Notes: generated from the sequence alone by a model not told the origin. Shown: positions 30,190 through 42,156, counted from the first letter of the stretch. The stretch is 64,000 bases of DNA from Peronospora farinosa (GCA_947646735.1 CANTFK010000713.1:62001-126000), one strand, 5' to 3'. A program made the numbers and translations.

Positions 30190-31429
30190 TCAAACAGCCA
30201 AATGCGACAACGAACAGAGACGAGACCCTCTGAGAGCGTGAGACAGCGCAGCGTGCAGACCGCAATCTGAGCATAAATCTAGCCACCCTTGGGTGAGGAA
30301 CACGGTGACAGCAATTGTCATTCCCACCTTATTCTATCTATTTTACGTCAGCCTACAAGTCGCTGGCCGCCGAGCGCATATTCCTGTCCCCCGAAGCGAA
30401 CTTACCTAGAACGTGACTGGATCGGACCAGCCTAGGTGCAACAGCGACCCATCGGGAATGATCGAAGTGGTACCCGGCGCTTTCTCAAACACAACGCCCT
30501 GTATGCACCTCGGGCTGGATAACAGTCATTTGCGAATTGTCTGCCCGAAATCTTAAGCCACCAGAATGAAAAAGTGAGGCGTTAGAAGATTGCGTTATGG
30601 TGGATGAAACGAGTTATCACACAACCAGACATGCTAGTAGCAATAAGAAGCTATAATAGACGGTCTGTGACTCTCTCGTTACTTATAAATGGTTCGTTTT
30701 CACTCACGTGCCACCGAGACTCGACTAATAATTACAAGTATTTGTATACATATCCAGCGGATTTTTTCTCGCATCGATTTCCGTCCAAGTCATGCGTAAT
30801 AGCTATACCTTAATGGCTACTTTCAGCTCAGAGAATAATAAGGTATATTAAATCACCTGACTATAATTTGAGCGTCACAAATATGCGAAATGAGTAGGCG
30901 CGGCTTTTGGACCTAGAAGTTTCACTGTGACCTCAGCATCCAGTTGAATTTCGGATTATCTGGCAGAATTAAAAGGCATTTTAGCACTTTATACTTTGTG
31001 TTGATGTTTGATGCGGCACACTCGCCTGATAATAGGACTTTTCATGGCTTTTTTGCGACCGGCATCTGCTTCATCGTCCAATCGTTTTGTAAACGGAGAG
31101 ACATGCAATACAAAAATGCTGATCCACTTTAAGTTATGGGTAAGATGGACGACAATATCTATAACTTAGCAGAGGCTACAGCTTATCAGAGGTTGTGTAC
31201 TGTACAAAGAAAAACTAGCAAATTTGTGCACAAGACAGGCTCCAGCCCCAAAAGTCAGACTGCTTGCTCAAAAGAACTTAAGTTCTAGGCTCCTTAATGT
31301 ATTTGACCCGTAAATAAAGGTGTGAGACACGTCGTCAACTTGTTTGTGCTATAAATTGAAAGCTCTATGTAAATTACAGTGTCTAACAGTGTCTTGCCTC
31401 CCTCGAGAGTTGAAGATGTCTCACCTGGA
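30190..31429. other. Intergenic, no recognised gene
   Basis: Only short frames (30604-30813, 30944-31132) without motifs. No repeats with the rest of the window were found except the last 25 bp, which resemble 12465-12484 in reverse. Confidence 0.5.
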
Positions 31430-32065
31430 TGTAACGGGGTTACACGACGATTGTAGCGTCTTTCCGAGAGTTTACGGTTGAAGTCCCCTTGTATTGCATA
31501 TAATGCATTATGATACTTCTCTTTAGAAAGGTATTAAGTATAAGCGTTAAAGATACGGTATTCGGTAATACCGTATCTTATCGATTGAGATTCGATAAAT
31601 CACTAACGCTGTATTAAGTACATCATACACAGATGTTTAGACGATACGTCGTCCAATAGCAAAGACTGCATATAATAATTACTATTATAGTAATTAATCT
31701 AGTGTAGTGTACTTAGAGTAGGACTATTCATAAATCTTAAAGCATAAATAAAATCAGTTCTCATTTTGAGTTTAAGATCGCAAGTCGTTCTGACTTGTTC
31801 TCTTGTGCACTTCGTGCGGTGATTCTCTGAACCTCTAAGCTTCTAGCTTGTTCTTGCACTCTGTGCGTTGGTTCTCTGAACCTTAAGCTTACTGCTTGCT
31901 GACTAAAGTCTCTCCTACTTCCTTAGAAGAGGGTGACTTTAAGTCGTTTAATAAGTTCCTTAGAACTAAGTGGCTTTTAGCCTTAACTCTATTTAGTTCT
32001 CTAGAACTAAGAGGCTTTCAGCCTAAAGTCTTCCTCTGGCTAAAGAGCTGTGCAGCTCCGCTACA
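31430..32065 (+). repeat. Gypsy 5' LTR
   Basis: It starts TGTAACGGGGTTACA and ends CTCCGCTACA; 636 bp. It is near-identical to 37300-37938, with a few dozen differences at most. The sequence is a chain of small hairpins, for example GGTTCTCTGAACC, AGTTCTCTAGAACT and ACGGTATTCGGTAATACCGT. Confidence 0.9.
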
Positions 32066-32067
32066 CT

Positions 32068-32084
32068 TGGTAGCACTTGTAGTC
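32068..32084 (+). other. Gypsy primer-binding site
   Basis: TGGTAGCACTTGTAGTC begins 2 nt after the LTR. The same motif, with one extra T, follows the LTR at 42154. The TGG start fits pairing with a tRNA 3' CCA; I cannot name the tRNA. Confidence 0.65.
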
Positions 32085-32124
32085 AATCCTACACCTGAGT
32101 CTTAAAGACTGACCCTCTGTGAGG

Positions 32125-32946
32125 ATGGAGAATCAAAATCACCTTTCCGAGGCACAACGACTCGCGCTAGATAAATTATCTGCGTTCGTCGGGACCGATC
32201 AAATCGAGGCCCTTTTGGCCCAAGGCCCGGAGGTTTTAAATGCTTGTCTTGAGGCCTTTATGCGTTATGAAGCAACGCTCCTCGGGCAGGTCCATGACCA
32301 GGCAGCGTCAGCTGCGCCTACACAGTACATTCCGGTACCTGTGCCCGATGCAGAGCCAAAGGCTCGCCTACTTGTTTTAAATGTAAAGACCTTCGAGGGG
32401 AAGGAGGGAGAGAATCTTCTCCTCTGGATCCGAATAGTTGAAATGGCAATGGATGCCGCCATGCTTGTATCCGATAAGCAACGAGTTGGCTTGGCCATTT
32501 CTAAGCTCGGTGGAAGAGCTAGAGAATGGGCTCTAACGAGCGATTTCTCTGTAAATGCTGCATTTACCACATGGGAGATGCTTAAAAAGCAATTAACTTG
32601 CGTGTTTGCACCGCCTAATCAGGCTTATCGTGTGCGCTCACGCTTCCTAGCTACCCGACAGGGTAAGAAAGAATTGTCGGACTATGTCCAAGAGTTGAGA
32701 ACTCTCATTGCTGCTATGCAGCAGGACCCACTGGCAGAGGAAGTCCGAGTAACCATTTTTATGGAAGGACTTCGCACTGGGGTCGCCAGGACGGAAGTTT
32801 TCCGTATCCAGCCTTTGACGTTCGAGGAGGCAGTAAGCGTAGCGTTTAATGCTGAATTTAATTTTAAACCTGCTCGCTATGGTCTGCCATGGTATCAATC
32901 AAATACCTTTAACAGGGCAGAACCCATGGACCTCATCCATTTTTGA
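32125..32946 (+). CDS. Gypsy Gag (capsid), truncated at an inversion
   Basis: The protein has 273 residues from ATG 32125 (a GTG at 32119 is also in frame). The capsid pattern includes [46 protein letters not shown] and [19 protein letters not shown]. The frame ends at [11 protein letters not shown]. One base shift later the sequence continues as DGKEAEL before the inversion breakpoint at about 32958-32964, so the zinc knuckle and protease that should follow are gone. It could still make capsid. It is the least damaged gypsy gag in the window. Confidence 0.8.
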   Translation: MENQNHLSEAQRLALDKLSAFVGTDQIEALLAQGPEVLNACLEAFMRYEATLLGQVHDQAASAAPTQYIPVPVPDAEPKARLLVLNVKTFEGKEGENLLLWIRIVEMAMDAAMLVSDKQRVGLAISKLGGRAREWALTSDFSVNAAFTTWEMLKKQLTCVFAPPNQAYRVRSRFLATRQGKKELSDYVQELRTLIAAMQQDPLAEEVRVTIFMEGLRTGVARTEVFRIQPLTFEEAVSVAFNAEFNFKPARYGLPWYQSNTFNRAEPMDLIHF

Positions 32947-32957
32947 CGGGAAAGAAG

Positions 32958-35900
32958 CTGAGCTTATGGCGGCGACGTTTCTGCAACAGACATTTAACAT
33001 GGAACTGAAGGTTCCCCTGTTCATCAAGCAAAGCCGGAGGAGGCCGGTGTATCGGCACAAGCTCATGAGGTGCGGTCCCTCCGTGCGGATATGCAGTCGA
33101 TGAATTCCCGTCTTGAGTCACTGTAAGAGAGCCGAACCCGAGTGCAGGGTCATCTTGACCTGTTGGTGGAGATGATTCGCCCCGCGACAATGCCGATGAA
33201 CTTGGCGCGAGCGCCTTAGTGTTCACTTGAGACGGATTCCGATTTGGTTTCAGCATGCCGACTAGAACACAGGATGTGTACGCAATCTGCGCGGCAAATT
33301 AAGCGTATACGCTATGCCTTTCTTGGCAATGACCGTAAAGGGTCCAATAAAGCGCGGACGCAACTTCGTCTTAAATACAGCGGATACTACATTGATAGGT
33401 AGGTTTTTAGCATTAAGTAATACTTGGTTTCCAACCTCATAATCATCAATATAACTTCTGCCTTTAGCATCCGCATATTCTTTTTGTTTGTCTTGGCTAT
33501 CTGCCATTGCGTCTTGCACATGTCGTAAGACATTTAGTCGCGTTGCGAGAAACGCATTTACCTTTTTCTTAACAGTAATAGGGCTGACATCAGCAAGCCG
33601 ATCGGCAACTTCTCCCCCACCAAGCTTAGAACCACTCGGTGGTAGCGTTAACGGAACGCGTGGGTGTGTGAGGCCATTCACATAGAACGGAGTGCAGCCG
33701 GTAGAGGCGTGCACGGAGTTATTGAGTGCAAACTCAACAACAGGCAGCATAGAGCTCCAACGCTTAGGCGTTTCAGCACAAACGCTGCGTAGGATATCTT
33801 CAACAACGCGATTTACGCGTTCGGTTTGACCATCGGTCTGCGGATGATCCGCTGTGGACATGTCCAAACGTGTGCTCAGCACCTGAAAAGACGGACTTCC
33901 AAAATTTACTCGTGAAACGAGGATCACGATCAGAAACAATTGCCACTGGCAAGCCATGTTGGCGAAACACTCGGTCGATAAACAGCTCCGCTGTACCCAC
34001 ACCATCGATCGAATCTGGTACAGCCGCTAAGTGAGCCATCTTGCTCAAGCGGTCAACAAAGACCACAATACCTGTATTTCCATGCGAATCTTTCGGTAGG
34101 CTAAATACAAAGTCCATACTAATGGACTCCCAGCACCCAGTGGGAATAGGCAAACTAGCCAGCGGCGCTGCCCAATGGGGCGAGGGTTTCACCGTTGACG
34201 CGTTTCACCCGTACGCACATATGTGCTCACCCATTTATATAATTTGGGCCACCAATAACTTTGGCATACTGCCCCATAGGTCTTTTCACGACCCAAATGA
34301 CCACCGATGGCGGTGTCATGTACCTCATAGAGGATACGATACTTCAGGTCCTCGTCATGAGGAACCACAATACGCGGAGGATCCGCTACCTCTGTACGAT
34401 AGTACAACAGCCCATCATCGATAGAATATCGATGGAGGCTCGCACGTAATCGTGCCGACAATTTAATTTCTGAGTCGTTGAACTCATCACTGCCAAGAGC
34501 ATGTAGCAACGCTATACAGTGATCATCTTTAGCATACGCCGATCGAATGAGATCACTGATAGAAGACGACAACGTCGTTACATGAGCAAGCTCATAGTCA
34601 GGTCTGCATGACAACGCATCAGCCAAAGCATTTTGCTTGCCCGGCTTCTATTTTACCTCGAAATTATATTCGGTAAAGAATGACAGCCATCTGGCCATTC
34701 TCTGCGAGAGATGCGGCGACTGAGTCGCAGTGCGTAACGACGCATGATCAGTATAGATCACAAAAGGCTTCGAGCCCAGCAGATTAACTCTGAATTTGAC
34801 CAGGGCATACTTCATCGCAAGTAGCTCTTTGTCATGAACTGGATAGTTCTTTTCTGCAGCTTTCAGCTGGCGAGATTCAAAAGCGATTACACGCTCACGG
34901 CCTTCATCATCTGTTTGTAACAGATCACTGCCAATGGCAAAATCCGACGCGTCACACACGCTAAACGGTCGATCAGGGTCTGGCTGTCAAAGCCAAAATA
35001 ATAGCATGAAGAAGGCTAGCCTTCACCGCTTGAAAAGCATCTTCGTGTTCGGCATGCCAACACCATTCCACATCCTTTCTAAGGAGATTGGATAACGGCC
35101 GAGCCATATCAGCGTAATTCTCGCTATACTTGCGTAAGTAATTGGCAAGGACAAGCCATTTACGCAAGTCCTTCTGAGACTGTGGAACAGGCCAATCGAC
35201 TATGGCTTTGACTTTAGCGGGATTCGCTCTTAGGCCCCGTTTCCCAATGAAGCACCCTAAAAAGAAAATTTCTTCGACCCCGAAGATGCACTTAGATGCA
35301 TTAGCATATAATTTATTAGTGCGCATGCACTCTAGCACAGCTCGTAAATGAATAATATGGTTCTCAATATCTGACCGCCCATGTTCAGCTCGACTATGGA
35401 CAAAAGTGTCATCAAAGTACGTCTGTGCATAACTTCGATGAGGTCGAAACAATTGCGTCAGCAAACGGTTAAACGTAGCCGGAGCATTAGATAGCCCCTG
35501 GGGCGTCAACAACCACTCCCAGAGCATACCGCTAGGAGTACTAATAGCAGTAAGCGGAATATCACTAGCTCGCATGAGCAATTGGTAATAACCATCGACT
35601 AAGCCGAGCGCATTGTACATGGTACAACCGACCATATTGTTTTGAAGAACATCCTTTCTAGGTATTGGCGTCTGTGCAGGTATAGTGGCTGCATTGAGCT
35701 TATTATAAGCATGAACGATACGCCACTTACCATTCAGTTTCTTGACACAGAAAGTGGGTGTCGAGTGCGGAGATTTACTCTCGCGTACCATACCCGCCGC
35801 GTGCTTTGCACGTAATAACTCGTCAATGACGTCACACTGTTCTTTGGGTAAAGGCCACTGCCGCGTTACGCAGTATTTGGCTCCAGATACCATGTCAATT

Positions 35901-36169
35901 TCATGACGTACATTCCTATCAGGCGGTAGAATCGACGGTGGATCGTGACACACCACGTCCTGGAATTCCTTAACTAAAGGATAGTAGCCTCCTAAAGATT
36001 CAACAGAACTTAGTTCTTTCACGTTTTCCCCTGCGGTGCTCGTCTTTTGGCTAGGAGCAGGGTTCCGGCTCTGCCGATTTTAACGTTGCTTTCGAAACGG
36101 ACAGCTAGGGCGGAGATGCCTAGTGCTTCCGCACATGTAACATCTACGGATGTTACCTTGCTGCTCAGC
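32958..36169 (-). pseudogene. Inverted gypsy pol segment: RT, RNase H, integrase
   Basis: On minus, starting at 36169: pre-RT linker; RT in the frame 36022-34973 (EIDMVSGAKYCVTRQWPLP, then LGLVDGYYQLLMR with the first Asp, then YFDDTFVHSRAE with the second pair); and RNase H at 34959-34648 (CDASDFAIGSDLLQ, TDHASLRTA). The integrase zinc region follows near 34300 (HDTAIGGHLGREKTYG). The core is at 34192-33800 (SISMDFVFSLPKD, SDRDPRFTSKFW) and the C-terminal part at 34005-32957 (RFIGPFTVIAKKGIAYTLNL, then RPPPALLDEQGNLQFHVKCL). Frameshifts at about 34965, 34190 and 33900-33255 break it. The missing downstream chromodomain is on the other strand at 36170. Confidence 0.9.
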
Positions 36170-36334
36170 AGCTTGGGTCAAAACCAGTATCTGGTGAAGT
36201 GGCGGGGATATCCCGAGTCGTGGAACTCATGGGAGTTCGAGGTTCCCCTTCGGCAGGATTTCCCATACGCCGTGGACGTTTTTGAGCGTCGTGCGCAGGG
36301 TCCGCCTGTTGGCGGTGACGCTTCTCACCTGTAG
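36170..36334 (+). pseudogene. Chromodomain end of gypsy pol
   Basis: LSSLGQNQYLVKWRGYPESW and the following WEFEVPLRQDFPYAVDVFE are the C-terminal chromodomain that normally follows the RRRRH-type stretch found at the far end of the inverted segment (about 32975-32990, minus). Chromodomains guide integrase to chromatin. Orphaned here by the inversion. Confidence 0.85.
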
Positions 36335-37287
36335 TAGTGGGAGTAGGCGGGTTAGCGGCCTCGTCCTGTCGTGGACTCGCGGCTACAGTTGTAGCCGAAA
36401 CATTGGGGTGCTGGGTAGCAGACGCATGATGCGTTCGTTGGGATTTCAATTTTCTCCGGGCCTTCCGTTTAGCGTAATCGTAACGCATTTTCCGTTCGAG
36501 TCGAACATCTGCCACATCGGCACTTGCCCGTAGGGCTCACATACTGCTTAAACGTCGCGCATAATGCGCCCAGCGGTTAAAAGCCGTGTATTCTTCTTCC
36601 TCGGTTTCCCTTGCGAACAGAAGGATGGGGACACCCTTTATAGTAGGGACTGGTGCACCGCGCACTTGCCTGTTGGGGCGTGCCAAGTATTGGCTTTGCG
36701 TAGTAATGTGAGGTTCCAGATTGCGTCGTCGAAGGGCCGTTCGCGTAGCGACATCCTCGGGTGAAATGGCCTCAGGCCCAATGGACTAGCTAGAAAGAGA
36801 ATGTCCAGATGCCTCCTTTAGCGTTCTTCCACCGTAGGTGGTTTGAAACTATACAGTCAGTGGTCCTGAAGCCTCGCCATATTCTTCGTCCGGCGCTTGG
36901 CGCCTTCCTCTTGGTCGATGATCTGCTGTTGCTGCTCGTCGAGTGGGTTTGAAACCGTTACCGTTGATGATACGTCAGGCGGGTCACGTGACGCTGTTAG
37001 CGCATCTGCAGCACCACGTTCAGGGAATGGATTCGGTGCATGACTAGTGTCATCTTCACCCGTGAGGGTGGCTAAAGGGGACCCATCGGGTCCCACAAAA
37101 TCGGTTTCTTTTCGTAATCAACCGCTTCGTCAAGGTCGCCCTTGATAAGGTTCCCATAAAGTCTGTGACTCAGTGCCAGGAGGCGTCATGTTATGTGCCG
37201 TGAACAAACCGTAAGGTTTTAACGTTCGCTAAAGCACTACCTCTAAGAGGAAAGATGTCGAATGACATTCTATGGGAACGTCAGTAT
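36335..37287. other. Gypsy 3' untranslated region
   Basis: This lies between the chromodomain stop and the polypurine tract. An antisense frame (36515-36165, 116 codons, basic: MADVRLERKMRYDYAKRKAR) and another at 37096-36857 are open, but I find no family for either. They may be shadows. No plus-strand gene is convincing. Confidence 0.5.
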
Positions 37288-37299
37288 GGTGGGGGAGGG
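37288..37299 (+). other. Polypurine tract
   Basis: GGTGGGGGAGGG directly abuts the 3' LTR start at 37300. This is the plus-strand primer site of LTR retrotransposons and fixes the LTR boundary. Confidence 0.85.
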
Positions 37300-37938
37300 T
37301 GTAACGGGGTTACACGACGGTTGTAGCGTCTTTCCGAGAGTTTACGGTTGAAGTCCTCTTGTATTGCATATAATGCATTATTATACTTCTCTTTAGAAAG
37401 GTATTAAGTATAAGCGTTAAAGATACGGTATTCGGTAATACCGTATCTTATCGATTAGGATTCGATAATCGATAACGCTGTACTAAGTACACCATATACA
37501 GATGTTTTGACGATACGTCGTCCAATAGCAAAGACTGCATATAATAATTACTATTATAGTAATTAATCTAGTGTAGTGTACTTATAGTAGGACTATTCAT
37601 AAATCTTAAAGCATAAATAAAATCAGTTCTCATTTTGAGTTTAAGATCGCAAGACGTTCTTACTTGTTCTCTTGTGCACTTCGTGCGTTGGTTCTCTGAA
37701 CCTCTAAGCTTCTAGCTTGTTCTTGCACTCTGTGCGTTGGTTCTCTGAACCTTAAGCTTATTTCTTGACTGACTAAAAGTCTCTCTCCTACTTCCTTAGA
37801 ACAGGGTGACTTTAAGTCGTTTAATAAGTTCCTTAGAACTAAGTGGCTTTTAGCCTTAACTTTATTTAGTTCTCTAGAACTAAGAGGCTTTCAGCCTAAA
37901 GTCTTCCTCTGGCTAAAGAGCTGTGCAGCTCCGCTACA
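37300..37938 (+). repeat. Gypsy 3' LTR
   Basis: 639 bp, TGTAACGGGG to CTCCGCTACA, near-identical to 31430-32065. The flank after it (CAGAAGCTGA) does not repeat the flank before the 5' LTR. Confidence 0.9.
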
Positions 37939-38979
37939 CAGAAGCTGAAAACAAGCTAGAGCAGCTATGTGTCAGGAATCCCATGACGATTTCGGTGCCA
38001 CTCAATCCCATCAAAGGGGATGACACTGCTTAGCCGGACCTGATCGAGAACGATATTCTAAAAGAGGTAAAGAAGATATAGAAGACAGCGATAAAGGAGG
38101 TATATAAGACAGCAATGCTTTGCAGACATGTAGATGGGCACTTCAAAGAAGCTACTTCGTACTACGCTGTCAGACACCGTTAAACACGTAAGGAATTAGC
38201 TCAACTGTCTTCTCTCCGTGCGCGGTAGTGAGGTGCTAGGTCGACCGCTTATGCGATATGCGCAACGAATTGCTAGCAAGAGCTACACTTAGAACACGCA
38301 GAAGGTTATTTTAGCTTCTCGTGCGCAGTAAGCGGTAGTCAGGAAATTCAAGACTGACCTATATAAAATGGAATTAATTAAAATAAATCTAACTACTGAT
38401 TAGTTAAATGTAAAGATTTGATACGCGTCTCTTTAGAAGCGTATACTTACGTGCGAGCTTCAAATATATTCAAGTTCGCTCAATGACGTTCGTCTGTGGC
38501 GTCAACATGACGCCTAGTCTCAACTGGCGTCATCCTCGTTGAATGTGAATCCATATATGGATATCACATTCACGAGGGTGGGTCACTTTGATGTGCCACA
38601 CCCAAGTGGCAGGCCAAAGGTACCACGTACCTTTTTAGACCTATCAAAGACCTAACGAACCGTGTAACCATTGGCCCGTTACATTATCCCTCTCTTTAAG
38701 ACAATTTTTACACTTTTGTAAAACATCGAAAGCAAGAAGATACCACCGAACGTGCAATAGCTTATGGGTGCGTGCAAAGGCGCCCATGTAGATCAACACA
38801 AAGCGCCCGCGCCGCGATAACTCGCAGCTGTTGCTAAGTGTCTCTGTGACAACGCCGGCATCTTAATGTCAGCTTGTCAGCAGAGACCACTGGTCCATCC
38901 CACCATGGTGCGGATGAAGATTTATCTCTACAATAAGAGCACTCCATTGACATCACCATATAGTGGTGATTAGCATAGT
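37939..38979. other. Hairpin-rich non-coding stretch, probable LTR-element debris
   Basis: A short coding-like fragment at about 37940-38110 (KLEQLCVRNPMTISVPLNPI) is broken by stops. From about 38440 to 38700 the sequence is packed with hairpins (GGCGTCAACATGACGCC, AAAGGTACCACGTACCTTT) and ends GGCCCGTTACA, like a gypsy LTR end. No full LTR could be delimited and no gene is supported. Confidence 0.4.
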
Positions 38980-40479
38980 GTGTTGATGGGGAATTTGTTC
39001 CCATCATTTAAGACACCCAACCTTCAGGAAGCTTCCATGCTTCTGACAAGCGAAAGCCATGCCTCGTCGTCTGCGCCAACGATCTCAGCGATCACCACTA
39101 AGCGCGCTGCTTCGAACGAAACAGACGCGACTCAACAGCAGGTCGGCGATTCTAAATTGTCCGCCTCTGTTAACCCTACGCTACATCCTTGACAATCCAT
39201 AATGGGGAGTCAAACTCAGGCGAGGGTAAACAAAAAGCTCCTTCGACTTCACAGTCGGCCTCACTAGCACGCCGTCGCGAGGGCGGCTACATGAGTGGTG
39301 GCTTGCCACCAATACCACCTCCATCCGAGTGGTCACACTCGAATGATAATAGTGCGACGCTTCTAGAGCGTGCCACTATTGACGCTAATAAACTCTTTTA
39401 CGTCTTTCCATCATTTAAAAGGCAGTACAAGGCACTACGTAGTGCTTTTTCTATCCCCGCCGTGTTCCGTTCGAATAAAAAAAACCGACGAATACGAGGC
39501 AGAGTTTCTGCGCCGTGTTAAACTGCATGCAGATGCAGTGAGGCAGCGGTCGCAGCGAGTTAGCTTCGCTATGATGCGTGTGAGGGAAATCTTGGGCGGT
39601 AAACTACCCCAAATTTATTTTTGCTAAGCCGCTCCTGCTAGTCCATCAGACCCTAGCAGAGCGAGTTAAGCTGGTGCTTCTGCTCGAAAGAAGAAACCAG
39701 TCCAAGCAAGTCGACGTGTGGTGGAGTGGGACTCGCAAAAATTGCTGATGCGATTCCAACTCTCCACTGGCGCCCGGACGACCGACTAACGGAGGGGGTA
39801 CCCCGATTCCGTGTATAAATCCTTCCTCACCTTGTGTACCCGTCGGTAGGGCGGGTTGCTCTCTTCTCGGTGGACTTGAGTCGATGTTGATCCTAATTGG
39901 GTTAGGGATAGGAGGTTTGGTTATCTTGTGGAAATCCTCACAAGACAAACTGAGTACTTGGTGTGATCTTCCCAATCGATCACGGTTATCCAATAAAAAC
40001 GAAGCTTGAATCGTCTGACCACTTGAGCAGAACCTTCTGACCACTTGATCCATCCTGCACTTGCTTCGCCTTGCCCTACGTGTTTTATCTGCGTCCGATC
40101 GCAGTTGAGTTGTGTTGAGAGTTGTTGCCATCCCTGGCCAAACAATCCAGGGATATGACTTGCGTAGTGTGTAGTCTTCCTCGAGACGTCGGGTGGCCAA
40201 AGAATCCAGCCCGGAAGAGAAGTAGACACGTGTATTAGAAGTAAAATTGAACTCTGTTTAGTGTTAACCAATCAAAACTCGAAACCTACAATTATGCCTA
40301 TCTGTAGTCCAGGATCTATCACCACGTGTCACCCTTTCCGGAAAAATCAGATCTCGATATGTGGTCCACCCCAAATGCCTTTGCCATCCCGATCCATCGG
40401 AGATCTTGCCTTATCCTTGAATCGCGATCCGAATCATATCGCGTATCAGCTCAGGATCGCGGTCGATCCATAATGCGTA

Positions 40480-40800
40480 ATCCTTGTGAGTTGGATCGCG
40501 ATCTAGGTCGGATCGCGGACCTACGTTTGATCGCGATTCTGAGTCGGATCGCGGTCTACCTTGAATCGCAGTCTAACTTGGATCGCGTTCAGCCTTGAAT
40601 CGCGGTTTACCTTGGATCGCGTTCAGCCTTGGATCGCGGTCCTGATTCGGATCGCGGTTCTGAGTCGGATCGCGCTATACCTTGGATCGCGGTCTACCTT
40701 GGATCGCGTTCAGCCTTGGATCGCGGTTCTGATTCGGATCGCGGTTCTGAGTCGGATCGCGTTTTCCAAGTTGGATCGCGTTTTCTGCACAATGTTTCGG
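40480..40800 (-). repeat. Array of GGATCGCG-containing units in the solo LTR
   Basis: On plus, about fifteen units of roughly 20-24 bp carry TTGGATCGCGGT or GTCGGATCGCGG variants. The array lies just upstream (in LTR sense) of the conserved block TGGACCACATATCGAGATCT (plus 40350-40375 in reverse), the same place where other copies of this LTR carry other arrays. Confidence 0.8.
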
Positions 40801-41285
40801 GATCGATCCTTGATGTGTGATCCACATAACTTGGATCGCGATCTACAATTTATAAAAATTGTTTACTCGCTCCTCCACAGTGAAAATAACAAAATCACGG
40901 ATCGCGGATCCACCTAAATACTAAGATTGCAGTGCGATCCAGACTTGGATCGCGGTGCTATCCAAACTCGATAGCGATACGATATGTATCTCGGATCATG
41001 ATTTGTCCATTACAATTTATTGAGGCCGCGATCCACACTTTGAGAAATTCCACTATTCCACATTCAAGTAAAATCCGTACAATTTTAATACATCCAGTTG
41101 GATCAACCGATACTGGAAACAAGTATATCCAAGCGGTGATCTATTCCATGATAATCCAATATAACATGGAAATATGATCCATGCTACGATCAACGGTACT
41201 TTTCTATTCGATCATCCATGAATTACGATCGACTCCACCACACTCAATAAGTCATTTTAGTAAGTGACTTAGTGGTGGACAGGGA

Positions 41286-41550
41286 GCCGACCGATAGCGG
41301 GAAATGGATCCAACAGTTATGGGAAAGGGGTCCAACCGTAAGCGGGACAGGGATCCAACCGTTATGAGAAAGGGATCCAACCGTTATGGGAAAGGGGTCC
41401 AACTGTTATAGGAAAGGGATCCAACCGTAAGCGGGACAGGGATCCAACCGTTATGAGAAAGGGATCCAACCGTTATGGGAAAGGGGTCCAACTGTTATAG
41501 GAAAGGGATCCAGCCATTATGGGAAAGGGATCCAACCGTTGGCGAGAAAG
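41286..41550 (-). repeat. 24-bp tandem array near the LTR start
   Basis: About eleven copies of a unit like GGGATCCAACCGTTATGAGA with AAA or GCGGGAC variants. The full element's LTRs at 43098-43190 and 51690-51780 hold only four copies of the same unit in the opposite orientation, so copy number varies between LTRs of the family. Confidence 0.85.
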
Positions 41551-42156
41551 GTCCCGATAATTCGGCTCCGGATTTATCGATAAAATTAATACATGGACTT
41601 AGCCAAAATTCCTAATCGACTTTACCACAGACGCGCAACGCGTCGACCAATTTCCAAAAGTCGGAGCTCTCCGGGTTTCTTTTCACTGTATATGGATCTG
41701 AAGCTTTTGCTTCATATGACGGTGAGCCAACAGCCGCCCAACAAGGAATTGTGTTGTCTTACCCACATCCACCAGCACAGGTGGAGCCCGATAGGAGTGG
41801 CGATTACGTCCAATTAATCGCGGCTGCCTATCTTTGTAATGGGGCAACCTATTACATGAGTAGTTATAGGATAGATACATAATTGCATAAGTAGGCATAG
41901 GGCAGTATCCGATTAGCGGATACTGCGCGTCATTTTATTATTGGTTTATTATTGGGGTGCCAGACCCAATAATTAGCCAATAATAAATTGACTTCCATAT
42001 TGAATGGTTCCCATGAGCTAGGGAACATATTCGCACTTTTCCTGCGAATTAAAATGAAACAAAAATAAAACAGAGTTATATTTACGAGCTAATTAAGAGC
42101 GCTTCCTCAACGCCTTTTTAGTGTAAGACGGTAACGGTTCCTTAGCCCGTTACACC

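Larger units (their letters stand above)
31430..37938 (+). mobile_element. Ty3/gypsy element with an internally inverted pol segment
   Basis: Two direct LTRs (31430-32065 and 37300-37938) bound the element. A primer-binding site follows the first, and a polypurine tract precedes the second. Gag (32125-32946) and the chromodomain end of pol (36170-36334) read on plus, but the piece between them, from integrase C-terminus back to the pre-RT linker, reads on minus (32958-36169). The gag zinc knuckle and the protease are missing. No target duplication flanks the LTRs (CTGGA on the left, CAGAA on the right). Confidence 0.85.
39717..41629 (-). repeat. Solo LTR with two internal tandem arrays
   Basis: Read on minus it starts TGTGGTAAAGTCGATTAGGA (from 41629) and ends CCCACTCCACCACA (39717-39730). 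These tips match the LTRs at 43011 and 51603. It is flanked by a 4-bp target duplication GACG (39713-39716 and 41630-41633). No internal region is present, so it is a solo LTR left by recombination. Open frames inside it are shadows. Confidence 0.9.
38980..41875 (+). pseudogene. Unidentified broken ORF split by a solo LTR
   Basis: Coding-like pieces are 38980-39192, 39189-about 39480, 39475-39715 and, across the solo LTR, 41630-41875. Frame changes occur near 39190 and in an A8 run at about 39475-39482, and in-frame stops fall near 39626-39670. Recognisable stretches are GGLPPIPPPSEWSHSNDNS, SFKRQYKALRSAFSIPAVF and DEYEAEFLRRVKLHADAVRQ (helical). The downstream end reads YDGEPTAAQQGIVLSYPHPP and DYVQLIAAAYLCNGATYYMS. 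Removing the solo LTR and one GACG joins Arg/Ser/Lys-rich sequence on both sides. I do not recognise the protein; it may be a gag-like product of a non-autonomous element or a decayed host gene. Confidence 0.4.

Noticed and set aside
38980..39715. An RXLR or Crinkler effector gene
   Set aside because: No signal peptide, no RXLR, LFLAK or DEER motif; the pieces are frameshifted and sit among LTR debris.
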